Below are positions 35,234 to 43,877 of a stretch of DNA of 62,578 nucleotides, piece by piece. Both the position numbers and the translations under genes were made by a program. The notes below the pieces were generated by a model. That model saw only the letters and a list, made by a program, of their open reading frames with translations, was not told the DNA's origin and did not search any database. The stretch covers positions 1 to 62,578 of the forward strand of contig JANPJV010000292.1 of NCBI GenBank assembly GCA_031425695.1, written 5' to 3'. Position 1 is the stretch's first letter. Each line of letters starts with the position of its first letter. Source of the DNA: JANPJV01 sp031425695 (lineage in GTDB: Bacteria; Pseudomonadota; Gammaproteobacteria; Xanthomonadales; SZUA-5).

Positions 35234-37243
35234 ATGTCGAGCCGTCGCGAACTTGCCAATGCCATCCGTGCGCTGGCCATGGATGCCGTACAGCAGGCAA
35301 ATTCCGGGCATCCCGGCATGCCGATGGGCATGGCCGATATCGCCGAGGTGCTCTGGAACGACTACCTGCGCCACAACCCGGCCGATCCCCGTTGGTGCAA
35401 TCGCGACCGCTTCGTGCTCTCGAACGGTCACGGCTCGCTGCTGCATTACGCGCTGCTGCACCTGTCCGGCTACGACGTGTCGATCGATGAGCTCCGGCGT
35501 TTCCGCCAGTTGCACTCGAAGACGCCGGGCCATCCGGAGGTCCATGAGACGCCCGGCATCGAGACCACGACGGGACCGCTCGGGCAGGGTCTCGCCAATG
35601 CGGTCGGCATGGCGCTGGCCGAGAAGATCCTGGCGACGCATTTCAATCGCCCCGGCCACAGCATCGTCGACCACATGAGCTATGTGTTCATTGGCGACGG
35701 CTGCCTGATGGAGGGAATCTCGCACGAAGTGTGCTCGCTCGCCGGGACCCTGAAGCTCGGCAAGCTCTGCGTGCTCTACGACGACAACGGCATCTCCATC
35801 GACGGCAAGGTCGTGGGCTGGTTCACGGACGACACGCCGAAGCGTTTCGCCGCCTATGGCTGGCACGTCATCGACAACGTCGATGGCCACGACAGTGACG
35901 CGGTTAAGGCAGCAATCGCCGCAGCCCGCGCCGACCTCGATCGCCCGACGTTGATCTGCTGCAAGACCGTGATCGGCTTTGGCGCGCCGAATAAGCAGGG
36001 CTCCGAGAGCACCCACGGAGCGCCGCTCGGCAAAGAGGAAATCGCGGCCACGCGCACGCATCTGGGCTGGACACACGCGCCCTTCGAGATTCCCGAGCAT
36101 TGCTACCAGGCGTACGACGCGCGCGCCCGTGGCGCTGCGGCGCAGGCGAGCTGGAACGCGGCTTTCGCCGACTATCAGGCCGAGTTTCCAGAGCTGGCGG
36201 CCGAGTTCGAGCGCCGCCAGCGCGGCGACTTGCCGGCCAATTTCGAAAGCCTGATGGACGGGCTCATTGCCGGCTTTGATGGGGAGGCGGCGAGCATTGC
36301 CTCGCGCAAGGCCAGTCAGCGCGTGCTCGAGGCCGTGGTCGCCGGGATCCCCGAGCTGGTGGGTGGTTCGGCCGACCTGGCGCACTCCAATTACTCGATC
36401 GTCAAGGCCAGCCGCGACGTCAACACCAGCAGCGACGGTGGCAACTACGTCTATTACGGTGTCCGCGAGTTCGGCATGACTGCGATCGCCAACGGGCTCG
36501 CGCTGCACGGCGGCATCGTGCCCTTCACCGCGACCTTCCTGGTGTTTTCGGACTACGCGCGCAATGCCGTGCGCATGGGCGCGCTGATGGGCATCCGCGT
36601 CATCCACGTCTACACCCACGATTCGATCGGTCTCGGTGAGGACGGCCCCACCCACCAGCCGGTCGAGCACCTGGCCAGCCTGCGCTACATTCCGAACAAC
36701 CGCGTCTGGCGCCCGGCCGACGCGGTGGAATCGGCAGTGGCCTGGAAATGCGCGCTCGAGCGTCGCGATGGTCCCGCGTGCCTGGCGTTCTCACGCCAGA
36801 ACCTCGCACATCAGTTCCGGACGCCGGAGCAGATTGCCGCGATCGCACGCGGCGGCTATGTCCTGAGCGACGCTGGCGATGGCCGCATCGACCTGATCTT
36901 GATGGCCACCGGCTCGGAGCTCGAACTGGCCATGCAGACCGCTCGCACCCTCACCGCGGAAGGCAAGGCGGTGCGGGTGGTGTCGATGCCATGCACCGAA
37001 GCCTTCGACGCCCAGCCGCTCGAATACCGTGAGTCGGTACTGCCCGGCTGGTGCCGCAAGCGCATCGCGATCGAAGCCGGGGTCACTGATTTCTGGCGCA
37101 AGTACGTGGGCCTGGACGGCGCCGTCGTGGGCCTGGACCGCTTCGGCGCATCGGCACCCGACAAGGTGCTGTACGCGCACCTGGGCTTTGGGCTCGACCG
37201 TATCGGCGAAATGGCGCGCGACCTCATCGGACCGAACGCCTGA
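35234..37243 (+). CDS. tkt: Transketolase
   Basis: 669 aa from the ATG at 35234 (MSSRRELANAIRALAMD). It moves two-carbon ketol units between sugar phosphates in the pentose phosphate and Calvin-type pathways, using thiamine diphosphate and a divalent metal. Visible blocks are NSGHPGMPMGMADIAEVLW, TGPLGQGLANAVGMA and the TPP/metal loop GDGCLMEGISHEV...DDNGISIDG. The middle domain has EDGPTHQPVEHLASLR. The length agrees with E. coli TktA. A palindrome array follows the stop. Confidence 0.97.
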   Translation: MSSRRELANAIRALAMDAVQQANSGHPGMPMGMADIAEVLWNDYLRHNPADPRWCNRDRFVLSNGHGSLLHYALLHLSGYDVSIDELRRFRQLHSKTPGHPEVHETPGIETTTGPLGQGLANAVGMALAEKILATHFNRPGHSIVDHMSYVFIGDGCLMEGISHEVCSLAGTLKLGKLCVLYDDNGISIDGKVVGWFTDDTPKRFAAYGWHVIDNVDGHDSDAVKAAIAAARADLDRPTLICCKTVIGFGAPNKQGSESTHGAPLGKEEIAATRTHLGWTHAPFEIPEHCYQAYDARARGAAAQASWNAAFADYQAEFPELAAEFERRQRGDLPANFESLMDGLIAGFDGEAASIASRKASQRVLEAVVAGIPELVGGSADLAHSNYSIVKASRDVNTSSDGGNYVYYGVREFGMTAIANGLALHGGIVPFTATFLVFSDYARNAVRMGALMGIRVIHVYTHDSIGLGEDGPTHQPVEHLASLRYIPNNRVWRPADAVESAVAWKCALERRDGPACLAFSRQNLAHQFRTPEQIAAIARGGYVLSDAGDGRIDLILMATGSELELAMQTARTLTAEGKAVRVVSMPCTEAFDAQPLEYRESVLPGWCRKRIAIEAGVTDFWRKYVGLDGAVVGLDRFGASAPDKVLYAHLGFGLDRIGEMARDLIGPNA

Positions 37244-37246
37244 AAA

Positions 37247-37475
37247 GAGTCGCCTTCGTAGATCATGTTGCCCGCGCACGCGGGCAACATGACCTACTTG
37301 CCCAGCAAGTAACCGGCGCACGCGGGCAACATCACCTACTTACCGAGCAAGTACCGGCGCACGCGGGCAACTGAAATGAGTCGCCTTCGTAGGTCATGTT
37401 GCCCGCGCGAGCGGGCTACTTGACTGAGCGGAGTCTGGCGTCAAGTAACCGGCGCACGCGGGCAACATGACCTAC
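37247..37475. repeat. GTAGGTCATGTTG palindrome cluster
   Basis: The first unit, 37258-37296, is a nearly perfect hairpin of GTAGATCATGTTGCCCGCG with its inverse. Partial copies follow (GCAAGTAACCGGCGCACGCG and variants). A second left arm at 37389, preceded by the same GAGTCGCCTTC leader, pairs with a final right arm ending CAACATGACCTAC at 37475. It fills the convergent gap between tkt and the nuclease gene, and its last bases contain the nuclease stop codon. Confidence 0.85.
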
Positions 37476-38275
37476 CGGCCCAGCGTCGCGTTCAACAGTC
37501 GCGCGAGGCGCTCGCCAGCGAGCTTGATGCGCAGTTCGGCGATCGGCAGCATGGACTCGATATAGCCAAGCCTGATTTCATGGCGCGCAGGATAGAAATC
37601 TCTCGCCTGTGAAATCCGGCATGACTCTTCCGCCCATTGCTGGGGCTCGGTGCGAGCCAGAGCGCGCCGAGACGACTGTGTCATCGGGATGCGCTCCACC
37701 CGATGCGTGTAGTTGGGCCAATCGAGCCTGGTGCTTTGAATCAGCAGCGTGTCCCAGACCGAATGCAGGTTCCAGCCCTCGCGGCGATAGCTGATCTGGA
37801 ATTCATTGCCGCCGCGGTCGCGCACGTAGCCAGCATGCAGTGGCTGATGAATGTCGCCGACGAAATGGACGAGGAATTTGAGCGCTGTTGCACGGCGCTC
37901 GCGCGGCAGCGTCGGATCCACGATCTCGCGGCGGAAGCGCTCGATGGCAGCGACCACGCAAAGGCCGTCGCTGCAGTTTCGCTCGCGGCGGTAAGTGCAG
38001 TTCCCCGGTACGAAGTTCACCCAATGCAGGGGGACGGTCCATCGGTAATCGGCTCGGCCCGCGCGTACCTCATCGGCCCAGACCGCCACGGCGGGCAAAC
38101 TCGCCTCGGGTTCGTCGGCCAGCAATTCGGCCACAGCCAAGCGCGCCCGTGGGTTCAGGCGTTGCTCCGCCAGCGCTGCGACGGTTCGATGGCCGACGTC
38201 TCCCCACGCCTGCCCGAGTGCCGGGAGCAGGAGTGCACCGACGAGGAATAATGCTCGCAACCGCAACAAGTACAT
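37472..38275 (-). CDS. S1/P1 family zinc nuclease, secreted
   Basis: 267 aa. The signal peptide is cleaved after GQA, exposing Trp24 as the new N-terminus; in S1/P1 nucleases the N-terminal Trp is itself a zinc ligand. Other ligand motifs follow: GHR (His29), AVWADEVR, PLHWVNF, KFLVHFVGDIHQPLHAGYVRD and NLHSVWDTLL. Such enzymes cleave single-stranded DNA/RNA and 3'-nucleotides outside the cytoplasm. Its TAG stop lies inside the neighbouring palindrome. Confidence 0.93.
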   Translation of the reverse strand: MYLLRLRALFLVGALLLPALGQAWGDVGHRTVAALAEQRLNPRARLAVAELLADEPEASLPAVAVWADEVRAGRADYRWTVPLHWVNFVPGNCTYRRERNCSDGLCVVAAIERFRREIVDPTLPRERRATALKFLVHFVGDIHQPLHAGYVRDRGGNEFQISYRREGWNLHSVWDTLLIQSTRLDWPNYTHRVERIPMTQSSRRALARTEPQQWAEESCRISQARDFYPARHEIRLGYIESMLPIAELRIKLAGERLARLLNATLGR

Positions 38276-38342
38276 TGATCGATCGGGATCGATTGGCAGC
38301 GCAGCATAGAGCGCCGACGATGAAACTGCGATTACGCCGGGC

Positions 38343-38747
38343 TCAGCGCAACTCGCGCCGCAGCATCAGCTTGAGCCCTGACCAGACCGCATCGACCGCG
38401 CACACCTTGATGTCGACCAGGCCGAGCGGCAGCGCGATTTCCCGAATACCGTCCTCGGTGATGTCGGTGGGTACACGCGAGGCTCTCTTCGGCCAGGACA
38501 CCCAGATCACTGCTGCGGGTGCCATCACCGCGCGCATCGCGCGCAGCGTGTCGTCGAGTTCGACGCGCGAGCGGTGGAAGACGTGCGCGAGTTCGACGCT
38601 GACGCCGAAGTGGTCGACCCGGTGGATCGACTCGGCCATTGGCCCGACCAGATCGACATAGTCCTCAGGCGCGTGCTGCAAATAAACATGCTGCCCCGCC
38701 CTGATCCCGAGCTTGCCGGCCAGCGCCGTTGCTGAGTATCCGGCCAT
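38343..38747 (-). CDS. DUF3052-like protein
   Basis: 134 aa from the ATG at 38747, which has an excellent GGGAGGTAAT ribosome-binding site. It is a small soluble alpha/beta protein: GYSATALAGKLGIRAGQHV at the start, a central helix-strand VDHFGVSVELAHVFHRS, the strand AVIWVSWPKRASRVPTDITE and the end VDAVWSGLKLMLRR. These match my memory of the DUF3052 family, for which no biochemical role is established. The upstream gap carries one arm of a dispersed repeat. Confidence 0.75.
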   Translation of the reverse strand: MAGYSATALAGKLGIRAGQHVYLQHAPEDYVDLVGPMAESIHRVDHFGVSVELAHVFHRSRVELDDTLRAMRAVMAPAAVIWVSWPKRASRVPTDITEDGIREIALPLGLVDIKVCAVDAVWSGLKLMLRRELR

Positions 38748-38769
38748 ATTACCTCCCGGCTTCGGTGGA

Positions 38770-38806
38770 AGCATCCAATAGCGGCGCGGAGCGCCACCCT
38801 CCAAAT
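38770..38806. repeat. Single arm of the GCATCCAAAGCGGCGC repeat
   Basis: AGCATCCAATAGCGGCGCGG... ending CCCTCCAAATG closely resembles the right arm of the palindrome at 43755-43845. It lies 23 bases upstream of the DUF3052-like start codon, in its leader or promoter. Confidence 0.6.
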
Positions 38807-38925
38807 GTTTGCCTCGATCTCGTCACACCCGTTGCACAAGGTAGCAGGCGCGCGCCTCCGGTTCAGTGGCCTTCGGCGTAGACTCGCCGCGGCCACTGAA
38901 TGTTTGCTCTAACGAGGATCGCTAA

Positions 38926-40749
38926 ATGAAGGCAACGGATATCGACCACCCCGACTATTTTCATAAGGTGGTCGATTGCCAGTGGGCGTGCCCTGCGCAC
39001 ACGCCGGTGCCCGAATACATCCGCATGATCGCCGCCGGCCGGCATGCTGATGCCTACATGGTGAACTGGAAATCCAACGTCTTCCCGGGCGTGCTCGGCC
39101 GCACTTGCGACCGCCCGTGTGAACCAGCGTGTCGGCGCGGCCGCGTCGAAGAGAGCAACGGCGAGAATCCCGAGCCGGTCGCGATCTGCCGATTGAAGCG
39201 CGTCGCCGCGGATTTCAAGGGCGATGTCAGCGCACGCATGCCGCAGGCGCCGCTCACCCGCAATGGCAAGCGGGTTGCCTGCATCGGCGCCGGTCCCGCC
39301 TCGTTGACCGTCGCCCGCGATCTCGCGCCGCTCGGCTACGAAGTCGTGGTCTTCGACGGCGAACAAAGAGCCGGTGGCTTCATCCGTACGCAGATTCCAC
39401 GCTTTCGCCTGCCTGAATCGGTGATCGACGAGGAGGTCGGCTATATCCTGAATCTCGGCGTCGACTTCAGGAGTGGCCAGCGCATCGACTCGATGGCCGG
39501 GTTGCTCGCGCAAGGCTTCGATGCCGTGTTCGTCGGCTGCGGCGCGCCGCGTGGTCGCGACCTCGACCTGCCAGGTCGGATCGAAGCGGCCGCGCACATC
39601 CATATCGGCATCGACTGGCTGGCTTCCGTCTCATTCGGCCATGTCACCGAGATCGCCCCGCGCGTGATCGTCCTCGGCGGCGGCAATACCGCGATGGACT
39701 GCTGCCGCTCCGCGCGCCGTCTCGGCGGCACCGACGTCAAGGTCGTGGTGCGCTCGGGCTTCGAGGAGATGAAGGCCTCACCGTGGGAAAAGGAAGATGC
39801 CGCGCACGAGGGCATCCCGATCATCAATTACCACGTGCCGCTCGCCTTCATCCACCACAACGGGCGGCTCACCGGCATGCGCTTCCAGATCGTGCGCCCG
39901 GCGTTCGACGAGAAGGGCCGGCGCAAGCTCGTGCCCTCGGGCGAGCCGGATGTGATGATCGAATGCGATGCGGTGTTGATCGCAGTCGGCCAGGAAAACT
40001 CGTTCCCGTGGATCGAGCGCGATTGCGGCATCGACTTCAACGAATGGGGGCTGCCGGTGCTGGACGAGCGCACCCACCAGTCGAGCTTGGCCAACGTGCT
40101 GTTCGGCGGCGATGCGGCCTTCGGTCCCAAGAACATCATCTGGGCAGTTGCCCACGGCCACGAGGCCGCGGTCACCATCGACAAGATGCTGTGCGGCGAA
40201 GATGTGCGCGAGCGCCCGCTTCCGGCGAGCGTCATGGTCAGCCAGAAGATGGGCATCCATGAGTGGAGCTACGACAACGACATCACCGCGAACGAGCGCT
40301 TCAAGGTGCCATGGGCGCCGACCGAGCTCACGCTCACCAACATCGCCCACGAAGTCGAGCTCGGCTTCGATCCCGTGCTCGCGCTCAAGGAAGCCGCGCG
40401 CTGCCTCAACTGCGACGTGCAGACGGTTTTCGCGGTCGACAAGTGCATCGAGTGCGACGCCTGCGTCGACATCTGTCCCATGGATTGCATCAGCTTTACC
40501 GCCGACGGCGAAGAGCTGGAGCTGCGCACGCGGTTGACTGCTCCGGCCACCAATCTCACCCAGGACCTCTACATCGGCTCGGGGCTGAAAACCGGCCGCG
40601 TGATGGTCAAGGACGAGGACGTCTGCCTGCACTGCGGCCTGTGCGCCGAACGCTGCCCGACCGGCGCCTGGGACATGCAGAAATTCCTGCTGGAGATGAC
40701 GCACGCGGGGGCGGGATGTCGGACCATTCCAAGCCGGTTGGCGGCATGA
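38926..40749 (+). CDS. FAD/Fe-S NAD(P)H oxidoreductase subunit (GltD-like, KorC-type)
   Basis: 607 aa. The layout is that of the glutamate synthase small subunit with extra clusters. N-terminal cysteines lie in CQWACPAHTPVPEY and CDRPCEPACRRG. An FAD fold follows (VACIGAGPASLTVARDL), then an NAD(P) fold (VIVLGGGNTAMDCCRSARR). At the C-terminus are two ferredoxin-type 4Fe-4S motifs, CIECDACVDICPMDC and CLHCGLCAERCPTGAW. It heads a three-gene cluster with KorA and KorB homologues. The sizes match my recollection of the 2-oxoglutarate:NADP+ oxidoreductase of Azoarcus evansii, where such a subunit passes electrons to NADP+. True glutamate synthase is unlikely because no GltB is present. Confidence 0.85.
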   Translation: MKATDIDHPDYFHKVVDCQWACPAHTPVPEYIRMIAAGRHADAYMVNWKSNVFPGVLGRTCDRPCEPACRRGRVEESNGENPEPVAICRLKRVAADFKGDVSARMPQAPLTRNGKRVACIGAGPASLTVARDLAPLGYEVVVFDGEQRAGGFIRTQIPRFRLPESVIDEEVGYILNLGVDFRSGQRIDSMAGLLAQGFDAVFVGCGAPRGRDLDLPGRIEAAAHIHIGIDWLASVSFGHVTEIAPRVIVLGGGNTAMDCCRSARRLGGTDVKVVVRSGFEEMKASPWEKEDAAHEGIPIINYHVPLAFIHHNGRLTGMRFQIVRPAFDEKGRRKLVPSGEPDVMIECDAVLIAVGQENSFPWIERDCGIDFNEWGLPVLDERTHQSSLANVLFGGDAAFGPKNIIWAVAHGHEAAVTIDKMLCGEDVRERPLPASVMVSQKMGIHEWSYDNDITANERFKVPWAPTELTLTNIAHEVELGFDPVLALKEAARCLNCDVQTVFAVDKCIECDACVDICPMDCISFTADGEELELRTRLTAPATNLTQDLYIGSGLKTGRVMVKDEDVCLHCGLCAERCPTGAWDMQKFLLEMTHAGAGCRTIPSRLAA

Positions 40750-40768
40750 GCGACCGCCAGTGCCTCAT

Positions 40769-40840
40769 GTGGGTCCGGACCTTGTCCGGACGCTTTGCTC
40801 GAACCTCACCAAGAAGCGTTCGGACAAGGTCCGAACCCAC
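40769..40840. repeat. Dispersed palindrome, GGTCCGGACC family, copy 2
   Basis: Left arm GTGGGTCCGGACCTTGTCC and right arm GGACAAGGTCCGAACCCAC, nearly identical to 11704-11772. It sits inside the putative kor operon, between the GltD-like gene and korA, and ends 27 bases before the korA start. Confidence 0.85.
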
Positions 40841-40867
40841 AAAGCAGACCCACCACAAGCAAATCAA

Positions 40868-42697
40868 ATGACCCCGATCCGCGCTACCAACGATTTCGTC
40901 GTCAAGTTTGCCAACGTCAACGGCTCGGGCTCGGCGTCTGCCAATGAGCTGTTCGCCAAGGCGATCCTGCGCATGGGGGTGCCGGTCAGCCCGCGCAATA
41001 TCTTTCCGTCGAACATCCAGGGGCTGCCGACCTGGTACGAGGTGCGCGTCACCGAAGCCGGCCACCTCGGCCGCCGCGGCGGCGTCGATCTCATGGTCGC
41101 GATGAACCCGCAGACCTGGGATTGGGATCTGAAGGAAATCGAGCCGGGCGGCTACCTGCTGTACGACAGCACCAAGCCGATGCCGCCGAGCGCCTTTCGC
41201 GAGGACATCCACCTGCTCGGCATGCCGCTGACCATGCTCTGCGTCAAGCACTACGACGACCCGCGCCAGCGCCAGCTGCTGAAGAACGTCCTCTACATCG
41301 GCGGGCTGAGCGTGCTGTTGTCGATCGAGCCGGAGGTGGTCGAGAAACTGCTGGGTGAGCAATACAAGTCGAAGGCGCATCTGGCGACTTCGAACATCGA
41401 GGCCTTCCGGCTGGGACGCGCTTGGGCGGCTGAAAACCTGGCACCGATCGGTCTCACCGTGCGCCGCGCCGACGCAGTCGGCGATCGCATCTTCGTTGAG
41501 GGCAACATGGCTGCCGGCCTGGGCGCGGTCTATGGCGGCGCCAGCGTCTGCGCGTGGTATCCGATCACGCCGTCGACGTCGGTCGCGGAAGCCTTCGAGA
41601 ACTACTGCCGCAAGCTGCGCGTCGACAAGGAAACCGGCGAGCGCCGCTACGCGATCGTGCAGGCCGAGGACGAGATTGCGTCGATCGGCATGGTGGTCGG
41701 CGCCGGCTGGAATGGCGCGCGCGCATTCACCTGCACCAGCGGTCCGGGCATTTCGCTGATGACCGAGTTCATCGGCCTCGCGCACTTTGCCGAGATCCCG
41801 GCCACCATCATCAACGTGCAGCGCGGCGGTCCTTCGACCGGCATGCCGACGCGCACGCAGCAGGCCGACATCCTCGCCTGTGCGTACGCCTCGCATGGCG
41901 ACACCAAGCATGTGCTGCTGTTCCCGGAAGATCCGACCGAGTGTTTCGACCAGGCCGCGGCCGCGCTCGATCTCGCCGATCGCCTGCAGGGCCCGATCTT
42001 CCTGATGCTCGATCTCGACATCGGCATGAACCAGCGCCTGTGCGCGCCGTTCAAATGGGACCCTGAGCGCCAGCTCGATCGCGGCAAGGTGATGGATTTC
42101 GAGGCGCTTGCGGCAGCGACTCCGTTCGGCCGCTATCGCGATGTCGATGGCGACGGCGTCCCGTTCCGCACCTATCCCGGCACGCATCCGAGCCGTGGCG
42201 CCTTCTTCACCCGTGGCACGACCAAGAACGCCGATGCCGGCTATTCCGAGCGCGGCCCCGATTACCTGGAAAACGTCACCCGCCTGCTGCGCAAGTTCGA
42301 CACCGCCAAGGGCTTGGTGCCGCAACCAGTGCTCACGCCAGCGGCCTGGCCGACGCGCATTGGCGTGATCTTCTTCGGCTCGACCAGCCCGTCGATGCGC
42401 GAGGCCGCCGAGCGCTTGAGCCAGGAAGGCCTGCCGATGGATCTTTTGCGTATCCGCGCCTTCCCGTTCCCGGATTCGGTGCGAGAGTTCATCGACGCGC
42501 ATGCGCAGGTGTTCGTGGTCGAACAGAACCGCGACGCCCAGCTGCGCAGCCTGCTGGTCAACGAATTCGAGATCAACCCGGCGCAACTGCAGCCGATCCT
42601 GCACTATGACGGCACGCCAATCACCGCGCGCTTCATTGCTGCGGCGATTCGCGCGCGGCTCGGCGTCGGTGCGGGCAACGAGGAGCGCGCGGCATGA
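40868..42697 (+). CDS. korA: 2-oxoacid:acceptor oxidoreductase, fused gamma-alpha subunit (KorA-like)
   Basis: 609 aa from the ATG at 40868; the open frame upstream is translated repeat. It is part of an oxygen-sensitive thiamine-diphosphate enzyme that decarboxylates 2-oxoacids to acyl-CoA. Residues 1-190 are the gamma (CoA-binding) domain (FANVNGSGSASANELFAKA, TEAGHLGRRGGVDLMVAMN). The alpha domain follows (EGNMAAGLGAVYGGASVCAW, YPITPSTSVAEAF, FTCTSGPGISLMTEFIGLA). This gamma-alpha fusion is usual for KorA. 2-oxoglutarate is the likeliest substrate given the associated GltD-like subunit, but pyruvate or branched oxoacids cannot be excluded. Its stop overlaps the korB start. Confidence 0.88.
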   Translation: MTPIRATNDFVVKFANVNGSGSASANELFAKAILRMGVPVSPRNIFPSNIQGLPTWYEVRVTEAGHLGRRGGVDLMVAMNPQTWDWDLKEIEPGGYLLYDSTKPMPPSAFREDIHLLGMPLTMLCVKHYDDPRQRQLLKNVLYIGGLSVLLSIEPEVVEKLLGEQYKSKAHLATSNIEAFRLGRAWAAENLAPIGLTVRRADAVGDRIFVEGNMAAGLGAVYGGASVCAWYPITPSTSVAEAFENYCRKLRVDKETGERRYAIVQAEDEIASIGMVVGAGWNGARAFTCTSGPGISLMTEFIGLAHFAEIPATIINVQRGGPSTGMPTRTQQADILACAYASHGDTKHVLLFPEDPTECFDQAAAALDLADRLQGPIFLMLDLDIGMNQRLCAPFKWDPERQLDRGKVMDFEALAAATPFGRYRDVDGDGVPFRTYPGTHPSRGAFFTRGTTKNADAGYSERGPDYLENVTRLLRKFDTAKGLVPQPVLTPAAWPTRIGVIFFGSTSPSMREAAERLSQEGLPMDLLRIRAFPFPDSVREFIDAHAQVFVVEQNRDAQLRSLLVNEFEINPAQLQPILHYDGTPITARFIAAAIRARLGVGAGNEERAA

Positions 42698-43749
42698 CCT
42701 ATATCGCCAAACCCAAACTGCGCCACCCCTCGCTGCAACCAAACAAGGTCGGCTTCACCCGCCGCGACTACGAAGGTCGTGTTTCGACCTTGTGCGCCGG
42801 TTGCGGGCACGACTCGATCTCGGCGGCGATTATCCAGGCGTGCTGGGAGCTCGACATCGAGCCGCACCGCGTCGCCAAGCTCTCCGGCATCGGCTGCAGC
42901 TCCAAGACACCCGACTATTTCCTCGGCCAGTCGCACGGCTTCAACACCGTGCACGGGCGCATGCCCTCGGTGCTCACCGGCGCCAATCTCGCCAATCGCG
43001 AGCTGCTCTATCTCGGCGTCTCGGGCGACGGCGATTCCGCTTCGATCGGCATCGGCCAGTTCGTCCACGCGATCCGGCGCGGCGTGAACATGGTCTACAT
43101 CGTCGAGAACAACGGCGTCTACGGCCTCACCAAGGGCCAGTTCTCGGCGACTGCGGACCAGGGCTCGGCCAGCAAGAAAGGCGTGGTCAACTCCGATTCC
43201 CCGGTCGACCTGGTCGGCCTCGCGCTGCAGCTCGGCGCCAGCTTCGTCGCACGCAGCTTTTCCGGCGACAAGGGCCAGCTGGTGCCGTTGATCAAGGCCG
43301 CCATCCATCACCAGGGCGCTGCCTTCATCGATGTCGTCAGCCCGTGCGTGGCCTTCAACAACCACAGCGGCAGCACCAAGAGCTACGACTACATCCGCGA
43401 GCACAACGAGGCGGTCAACCGCATCGAGATCATCGAGAGTCGCGCGCCGATCAACGTCGACTACGCGCCGGGCGAGCTCCTGGAAGTCACCCAGCACGAC
43501 GGCAGCGTCATGCCCTTGCGCAAGACTGATCCCGATTACGACCCGCGCGACCGCATCAGTGCCATGAACTTCATCGCCCGCCAGCAGGCGCTCGGCGAGG
43601 TGGTCACTGGTCTCTTGTACATCGACCCGGAGGCGGAGGATTTCCACCAGCATCTGAAGACCATCAAGACCCCGCTCAACCGCCTGGGTACCGCCGACCT
43701 GGTGCCCGGCGCGGCAGTGCTGGAGACGATCAACGCGGGGTTTCGGTGA
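42694..43749 (+). CDS. korB: 2-oxoacid:acceptor oxidoreductase beta subunit (KorB-like)
   Basis: 351 aa, overlapping korA by ATGA. It carries the thiamine diphosphate site (SGDGDSASIGIGQFVHAIRR, then VENNGVYGLTKGQFSAT). Cysteines for one 4Fe-4S cluster are in TLCAGCGHDS, SGIGCSSK and DVVSPCVAFN. The C-terminal extension after residue 250 is typical of KorB. It gives electrons to ferredoxin or, in this arrangement, probably to the FAD/Fe-S subunit encoded at 38926. Confidence 0.9.
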   Translation: MTYIAKPKLRHPSLQPNKVGFTRRDYEGRVSTLCAGCGHDSISAAIIQACWELDIEPHRVAKLSGIGCSSKTPDYFLGQSHGFNTVHGRMPSVLTGANLANRELLYLGVSGDGDSASIGIGQFVHAIRRGVNMVYIVENNGVYGLTKGQFSATADQGSASKKGVVNSDSPVDLVGLALQLGASFVARSFSGDKGQLVPLIKAAIHHQGAAFIDVVSPCVAFNNHSGSTKSYDYIREHNEAVNRIEIIESRAPINVDYAPGELLEVTQHDGSVMPLRKTDPDYDPRDRISAMNFIARQQALGEVVTGLLYIDPEAEDFHQHLKTIKTPLNRLGTADLVPGAAVLETINAGFR

Positions 43750-43754
43750 TCGAT

Positions 43755-43845
43755 TTTGGAGTGCGGCGCTCCGCGCCGCTTTGGATGCTCTTCAGCCATG
43801 AATTCCCAGAGCATCCAAAGCGGCGCAGAGCGCCGCACTCCAAAT
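43755..43845. repeat. Palindrome after korB, TTTGGAGTGCGGCGC family
   Basis: TTTGGAGTGCGGCGCTCCGC with inverted partner ending GCGCCGCACTCCAAA, and inner arms TTTGGATGCTCT/AGAGCATCCAAA. It starts six bases after the korB stop and may terminate the kor operon. One arm recurs at 38770. Confidence 0.8.
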
Positions 43846-43877
43846 AGAATTGCGCTCCGTTCCAGCCGCTGATCCTC

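Noticed and set aside
37247..37475. Possible CRISPR array after tkt
   Set aside because: The repeated units are palindromic, unequal in length and spacing, with no unique spacers and no cas genes.
40760..40867. 36-codon N-terminal extension of KorA
   Set aside because: Encoded by the dispersed palindrome; KorA homology begins at MTPIRATNDF.
40607..42742. 711-aa minus-strand frame across korA
   Set aside because: Long only because of GC-rich codon bias opposite korA; no domain and it runs through the repeat.
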